From: Candidatus Woesearchaeota archaeon | Lineage (GTDB): Archaea > Nanobdellota > Nanobdellia > Woesearchaeales > WJKV01 | Direction of reading: 5' to 3' | Assembly (NCBI GenBank): GCA_019323355.1 | Contig: JAHWHI010000034.1 | Span: 1-16,974, forward strand | Length of the DNA stretch: 16,974 nt | Shown: positions 13,607 through 16,974 of the stretch, one piece after another | How positions within the stretch are numbered: the stretch's first letter is position 1 | Layout: each line of letters starts with the position of its first letter | The notes under the pieces: model-generated | What the model saw: the letters and a program-made list of their open reading frames with translations, nothing else | What the model was told of the DNA's origin: nothing | The model's database searches: none | Program-made: the position numbers and the translations under genes

Positions 13607-14818
13607 ATGGTACTAAGAAGACTCTTCGGAACAGCAGTTTTAGGACTAGGTTTTCTGCTAGGATGTGGTGGCCCAGCAGATGAGGCTCCACTAGAGGACA
13701 GAGTTGCCCAGGCTCAAGAGACAGCTCCAAGAGAGCAGCAAACAGCACAACAGACAAAAAAAGAAAAAGTGGATGAACTCAAATTAATGCGTTTTAGCAT
13801 TCTGAGCTATCTTGCAAACCCTAGATTTATCAGTTCTGATTTTATGAAACAGATCACAGGCGTAGATGCAAGAATGGAGCTACTTCATGTGGGAGAACGT
13901 ATGGTATACATGTCAATCCCTGGAGATCTTGACTATAAAGATGCAGCAAAAAAACTATCCCTGCATCCAGAAAATGTTGACTGGGGACAGTTGAATGATG
14001 ATGGAAACCTTCAGATAGGAGATTATATCCTTAATAGAGATGGAGTTTATTTCATGAGAGTTCCGATCGATGAATTCAGAATCGATCCCGAGAAAAGAGT
14101 TACTATCGATTATGAAGGTATTGTCAGTTATGACATCTCTATGCAAGAGCTAAATAATTTCATGCTAAATGAAAGTATCTATGGCGGACTGTTGTTTGTT
14201 TATGCAATGGAAAATCCGACCGGAATACCAAAAAAATTCGCAAACCACGGTGTTATGGTCGCTAGAAAAGGAGAACCTTCGCTGCAGAGACTTGTCAAGA
14301 GATTGCTCAAAGGGTGCAACACAAACGAACAGAAAGCCCAAAGATTGCTTGATTTTGTGAATCTAGGAATTGATTTTGACAAGACAGCAAACGACGATGG
14401 AGAAACATTGAAGAGGCCGAACGAAGTATTAATGACAAAAAAAGCTGACTGCAGTGGAAAATCAATCTTGCTAGCTTCACTTTACGAACAGACAGGTCTG
14501 GATTATTTTTTCCTATACACTCAGGACCACATTACAGTAGCAGTTGCAGGAGATTTTGAAGACGAGAACGGACTTAGCTTTACTTTCAAAGGCAAGAATT
14601 ACTTTATAGCAGAATCCGCAGTTGGAGATCTGTCTGGCCGAAGGATTCGGAAAACAAGATTTGTTATTGGTAGGAGCAGATTAGGCGGAGACCCTACAGA
14701 AAACAAAATCGGTTATCAGATCCCTGGAGAAGATGCAAAAGTCTACAACATAGAGACTGGTCAAGCTTATCCAATGAAACTTTCCGAAGTTGCAGATAAA
14801 TACAAAGAATACAGATAA
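13607..14818 (+). CDS. Lipoprotein with a transglutaminase-like domain
   Basis: The protein has 403 residues. The signal peptide ends in a lipobox (FLLGC, Cys20) followed by GG, so it is probably lipid-anchored outside the membrane. A Gln/Ala-rich linker (30-55) follows. Residues 100-143 (YMSIPGDLDYKDAAKKL ... QLNDDGNLQIGDYIL) resemble a diverged LysM unit, which is a tentative call. Residues about 225-345 resemble a transglutaminase/cysteine-protease fold: KKADCSGKSILLASLYEQTG supplies Cys282, DHITVAV supplies His308, and YFIAES supplies Glu336 in place of the usual Asp. It could cleave or cross-link surface proteins, or only bind them. It is divergent from the FecR-cyclase operon, which also has extracytoplasmic domains. 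The last two residues come from a 19-base duplication. Confidence 0.7.
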   Translation: MVLRRLFGTAVLGLGFLLGCGGPADEAPLEDRVAQAQETAPREQQTAQQTKKEKVDELKLMRFSILSYLANPRFISSDFMKQITGVDARMELLHVGERMVYMSIPGDLDYKDAAKKLSLHPENVDWGQLNDDGNLQIGDYILNRDGVYFMRVPIDEFRIDPEKRVTIDYEGIVSYDISMQELNNFMLNESIYGGLLFVYAMENPTGIPKKFANHGVMVARKGEPSLQRLVKRLLKGCNTNEQKAQRLLDFVNLGIDFDKTANDDGETLKRPNEVLMTKKADCSGKSILLASLYEQTGLDYFFLYTQDHITVAVAGDFEDENGLSFTFKGKNYFIAESAVGDLSGRRIRKTRFVIGRSRLGGDPTENKIGYQIPGEDAKVYNIETGQAYPMKLSEVADKYKEYR

Positions 14819-14830
14819 ATACAAAGAATA
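14793..14830 (+). repeat. 19-base exact tandem duplication across a stop codon
   Basis: Two adjacent identical 19-base copies, 14793-14811 and 14812-14830, span the end of the lipoprotein gene. As 19 is not a multiple of three, the second copy is read in another frame and supplies the codons of the last residues and the TAA. Confidence 0.85.
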
Positions 14831-14833
14831 AGT

Positions 14834-15097
14834 TTATTCTATTTTTACTTCTTTTCCGATTGCCTGTCCAGGCATACCTCTTTCGAAGATGACTCGCACA
14901 GCTCCTTTGTTGCCGTGTGCAGAAGCGACCTTTCCAACTATCTGTTTCTTAGCCTTGCCTTCTGTAGTGAATATAACTTTCTTGCCTACTAGTTTCTCTG
15001 CCTTTGCTTTAGAATCAGTGCCTTCTACCAGGACTATCATATGATTGTCCTTCTGGCGTGTCCTGCTCTTCCTGAAATTCGCTATTTGGGCTTTCAT
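14834..15097 (-). CDS. rpl35ae: Large-subunit ribosomal protein eL35 (L35Ae)
   Basis: The protein has 87 residues (89 if ATG 15103 is used). The N-terminus is basic (KAQIANFRKSRTRQKDNH), and the family signature GKVASAHGNKGAVRVIFERG, followed by MPGQAIGKEV, is complete. L35Ae occurs in archaea and eukaryotes, not bacteria, and forms a small beta-barrel on 23S rRNA of the large ribosomal subunit. It anchors this window as archaeal. ATG 15097 is chosen because the TATA box TTTAAATA (15121-15128) is centred 27.5 bases away, matching the other leaderless genes; ATG 15103 is only 21.5 away. It is convergent with the lipoprotein gene, ending 15 bases from its stop. Confidence 0.9.
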   Translation of the reverse strand: MKAQIANFRKSRTRQKDNHMIVLVEGTDSKAKAEKLVGKKVIFTTEGKAKKQIVGKVASAHGNKGAVRVIFERGMPGQAIGKEVKIE

Positions 15098-15120
15098 AGT
15101 CATCAGATATTTAGAAGTGG

Positions 15121-15128
15121 TATTTAAA
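15121..15128 (-). promoter_or_regulatory. TATA box for ribosomal protein eL35
   Basis: TTTAAATA on the minus strand lies 27.5 bases before ATG 15097. Another TATA-like box, the perfect 12-base palindrome GCTTTATAAAGC (15147-15158), lies further upstream and could act in either direction. Confidence 0.6.
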
Positions 15129-15170
15129 GGTATTCCTAGAGATTCTGCTTTATAAAGCCTCTCGCATAAC

Positions 15171-15208
15171 CTTTATAAATAACCTCAAACACTATATATG
15201 ATATAAAT
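15171..15208 (+). promoter_or_regulatory. Possible TATA boxes before the Fis-type regulator operon
   Basis: Two TATA-like runs lie before ATG 15245: CTTTATAAAT at 15171-15180 and ATATAAAT at 15201-15208. The second would start transcripts near 15231. The first would start near 15201 and include a short hairpin (15207-15224) in the leader. Which one is used cannot be told from sequence. Confidence 0.45.
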
Positions 15209-15228
15209 GTCCCTATGAGGGCATTTTT
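15207..15228 (+). other. Short hairpin followed by T-tract in the leader
   Basis: A seven-base-pair stem with one bulge (ATG T CCCT / AGGG CAT), loop ATG, is followed by TTTTT, ending 16 bases before ATG 15245. It resembles a terminator or attenuator, but is short and lies within A/T-rich promoter sequence. Confidence 0.3.
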
Positions 15229-15244
15229 AAGGTAAAATTCATAT

Positions 15245-15883
15245 ATGGAGTATGAGGAAATGGTCACACTTGAACGCTTAACCCAACGGAAGGAGCAGAT
15301 ATCTCCAGTCATTGAAAAAGAGATGGAGAAGTTCCTAGGTGTCACAGTGCGCCAGATAAATGAAGATATTTCTAACAAATTGATCTCAGGCAACTTGGAT
15401 TTTGAGATCGACCTTTCTATACCATTCAAAAAGGCAAAAGAGGAATTCAAGAAAGAGTTTCTTATCAGATTGCTGCAGTTCACAAACGGAAACATAAGTG
15501 AGGCTGCAAGGATCGGAGCCATTGACAGAAGATCCATCCACAGGCTCATACAAAAATTTAAGATAAAAGTGGAAGGTTTCAGAGACCAGCCCTATCTTTT
15601 TGAGGATGACAAGAAGGAGATGTATGTCAAGACAGTTGTTGAAAAGATACTGGATAAATACGAACTTACAAAACAGATTGAGATAGATGAGGAAACAGCA
15701 AAAAACATAACTAAAAGACTTCCTGATATCCGGGTCACTTTTGAAGAGGCTATTGATCTGTTTGAGAAAGCATACTTAGAAGAAGCTCTGGAACAGCACA
15801 AGGATATAACAAAGGCTGCAAAAGCAGTAGGTTTACGATACGAAACACTGCACAAGAAAGCAAAAGAACACGGTTTGAGGTAA
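15245..15883 (+). CDS. Regulator with two Fis/NtrC-type helix-turn-helix units
   Basis: The protein has 212 residues. Two copies of a Fis/NtrC C-terminal-type DNA-binding unit are visible. Unit 1 spans about 62-106, with LIRLLQFTNGNISEAARIGA then DRRSIHRLIQKFKI. Unit 2 spans about 165-212, with YLEEALEQHKDITKAAKAVG then RYETLHKKAKEHGL. Each has the typical long helix, 'N/D-I-S/T-x-A-A' and recognition helix. No AAA+ or receiver domain exists; the first 60 residues are charged helices, probably for dimerisation. In bacteria this unit ends sigma-54 activators, so its presence without one in an archaeon suggests transfer or a new use. It is the first gene of an operon with a lipoprotein (six bases after its stop). 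A second ATG (15260) is possible. Confidence 0.75.
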   Translation: MEYEEMVTLERLTQRKEQISPVIEKEMEKFLGVTVRQINEDISNKLISGNLDFEIDLSIPFKKAKEEFKKEFLIRLLQFTNGNISEAARIGAIDRRSIHRLIQKFKIKVEGFRDQPYLFEDDKKEMYVKTVVEKILDKYELTKQIEIDEETAKNITKRLPDIRVTFEEAIDLFEKAYLEEALEQHKDITKAAKAVGLRYETLHKKAKEHGLR

Positions 15884-15889
15884 AACAAG

Positions 15890-16573
15890 ATGAACAGATT
15901 TAGACTTGTAGGCATCGCACTCTTCATTGTCCTGATAGTTTTGATAGCGTGCACTCCACAGGATGCAAAAGTCATACGAAAGACACCTCTGCCAGAGGCT
16001 GACAGTTTCGCACCAACACCAGAAGCAGAAGATGATGCTGTAATCGAAGAGAATGTTGAAGCAAATGAAGAAGATAATAACGAAGAGAAAGAAAAAGAAG
16101 ATATAAAAGAGGCTCTACAGGAAGAGATCCAGACAAGGCAGGACAAGAATCAAGATGCAAGATCAGAGGAATACCTGCGGGAACTGAGATATATGTACGT
16201 GTTTGACCTGACGACCTTAACACTTGATAATTGTGATGACAAAGAGATGGAATATCAGGCAAAACTTCTGGCAAAACAGAACGAGATAGAGACTCTTGAA
16301 GAGGACATTGTAGAATCAGAAGAAGATGTCGAAGACAAGAGAGAAGTTTACAATACTAAATTAGCAATATACAATGAAGCAGTTGCTGGTGGCAACGAAA
16401 ATTTGATAGATACCACAAAAAGAGAGATGGTAAATGCAAAAGATGATCTTGATGATGAGATAGAGGACCTTGAGGAGCTTGAAGACAAGCTTGAGGATGC
16501 CAAGGAAGAGGTTGTCAAGATTGAGGCTACACTCGAGCGTATGAGGGACGAGTGCAAGAAATTAAGAGGATAA
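15890..16573 (+). CDS. Acidic coiled-coil lipoprotein
   Basis: The protein has 227 residues. A signal peptide with a hydrophobic core (LVGIALFIVLIVLI) ends in a lipobox, IAC at Cys21, so it is probably lipid-anchored outside. A Pro/Ala/Glu-rich linker (25-75) follows, extremely acidic (many Glu, Asp, Asn). Residues about 120-225 are two long helices of heptad pattern joined at AVAGGNENL, likely a coiled-coil hairpin (EIETLEEDIVESEEDVED..., DLDDEIEDLEELEDKLED...). Cys115 and Cys221 could pair. No enzymatic motif is seen. It starts six bases after the Fis-type regulator gene, with a weak AAAACAAG upstream, and is followed one base after its TAA by the next ATG, so all three genes form one operon. 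It is probably a surface or spacer protein. Confidence 0.7.
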   Translation: MNRFRLVGIALFIVLIVLIACTPQDAKVIRKTPLPEADSFAPTPEAEDDAVIEENVEANEEDNNEEKEKEDIKEALQEEIQTRQDKNQDARSEEYLRELRYMYVFDLTTLTLDNCDDKEMEYQAKLLAKQNEIETLEEDIVESEEDVEDKREVYNTKLAIYNEAVAGGNENLIDTTKREMVNAKDDLDDEIEDLEELEDKLEDAKEEVVKIEATLERMRDECKKLRG

Positions 16574-16574
16574 G

Positions 16575-16974
16575 ATGGCAAAAAAAGAACTTACAATCCC
16601 AGAGAGATGCAGGATTTTATTAGAAGGCGAGAGGCTTCCTAGCAAGCTTATCACTTCAGTTGAAGAAGCTGAGAAACTTGGGCGAAAAAAGAATTATCGA
16701 AGAAAGCCTTTTGCAATGGTAACCTTAAGGCGGATGGAACTCGTTGATCCTAAGACAAAAGAACATAATTATAATGCAATTGTCAGGAATGTTCCATTGT
16801 ATAATTTTGCTGATTTGGGTCTTGCGCACATTGTCACTGTTGGCAGAGCTTGTGAATGCGATCTAAGACCTTTCACAGAATCATTGTGTCCTCCGTACAG
16901 CAAAAGGACTGCTGACGATGTGTTAAGAGATTTGCATACTGACCGTGTTCCTACAGATTTTGAAGTCTCAAAAC
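16575..16974 (+). CDS. Unrecognised protein, cut by the window end
   Basis: An open frame runs from ATG 16575 to the right edge; 133 complete codons are visible. The start MAKKELTIPERCRILLEG is soluble and basic. Further on are GRKKNYRRKPFAMVTLRR and RACECDLRPFTESLCPPYSK, containing several cysteines (C12, C93, C95 and C104 by my count) that could bind a metal, but the spacing matches no family I can name. ATG 16575 lies one base after the TAA of the lipoprotein gene, with AAGAGGA upstream as ribosome binding site, so it is the third gene of the operon started by the Fis-type regulator. The C-terminal part is missing. Confidence 0.55.
   Translation, partial: MAKKELTIPERCRILLEGERLPSKLITSVEEAEKLGRKKNYRRKPFAMVTLRRMELVDPKTKEHNYNAIVRNVPLYNFADLGLAHIVTVGRACECDLRPFTESLCPPYSKRTADDVLRDLHTDRVPTDFEVSK

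Noticed and set aside
14825..14840. AGAATAA-GT-TTATTCT as a two-way hairpin terminator
   Set aside because: The seven-base arms are A/T-rich with a two-base loop, so the hairpin would be weak, and archaeal termination rarely needs one.
15136..15549. 137-residue leftward frame opposite the Fis-type regulator and its promoter
   Set aside because: It overlaps the promoter region and a gene with two recognisable DNA-binding units, and has no promoter of its own.
1..16974. CRISPR arrays, tRNA or rRNA genes, insertion sequences, integrase or attachment sites
   Set aside because: I looked for regularly spaced repeats, cloverleaf-type sequence and transposase or integrase motifs on both strands and saw none.

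Overview
The window looks like part of a compact archaeal chromosome, most likely a DPANN lineage of the Woesearchaeota/Pacearchaeota kind. The firmest marker is an archaeal/eukaryal-type ribosomal protein eL35 (L35Ae) at 14834-15097. Many first genes have a TATA box centred about 26-27 bases before their ATG and almost no leader, while other genes use GGTG-type ribosome binding sites. Convergent genes abut or overlap at their stop codons, and no gap without a gene exceeds 300 bases. The lineage is inferred; there is no rRNA here to confirm it.

Left part (1-4430). The end of one gene enters from the left. Next come an FCP1/SCP-like HAD protein with altered catalytic acids and a cysteine-rich DUF2284 metal-binding protein. 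Facing them is a leftward envelope cluster: a signal-peptide protein with five membrane helices and a long helical tail (3201-4430), then three diverged paralogues of a pilin-like protein, each with one N-terminal membrane helix, and a small two-helix membrane protein among them.

Middle (4431-10430). A palindromic TATA box separates the envelope cluster from a rightward redox pair: a 41-residue desulforedoxin-type protein and a rubrerythrin-like diiron protein. A leftward pair (seven-helix membrane protein plus winged-helix regulator) follows, with near-identical direct repeats in its promoter. Then come a small ORF, a TPR protein, a very basic protein with a central glycine-zipper membrane segment, and a small two-helix membrane protein. 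A nucleoside-2-deoxyribosyltransferase-like protein and a 547-residue helical protein of unknown function run leftward.

Right part (10429-16974). The most striking locus is a FecR-domain membrane protein followed two bases later by a CHASE2 sensor fused to a complete class III adenylyl cyclase. This pairing is typical of bacteria. A transglutaminase-like lipoprotein is divergently transcribed from it, suggesting an envelope-sensing, cAMP-producing module acquired from bacteria. After eL35, a rightward operon encodes a regulator with two Fis/NtrC-type helix-turn-helix units, an acidic coiled-coil lipoprotein, and an unrecognised protein cut by the window end.

Overall this is mostly an accessory region rich in cell-surface and signalling proteins, with few housekeeping genes.
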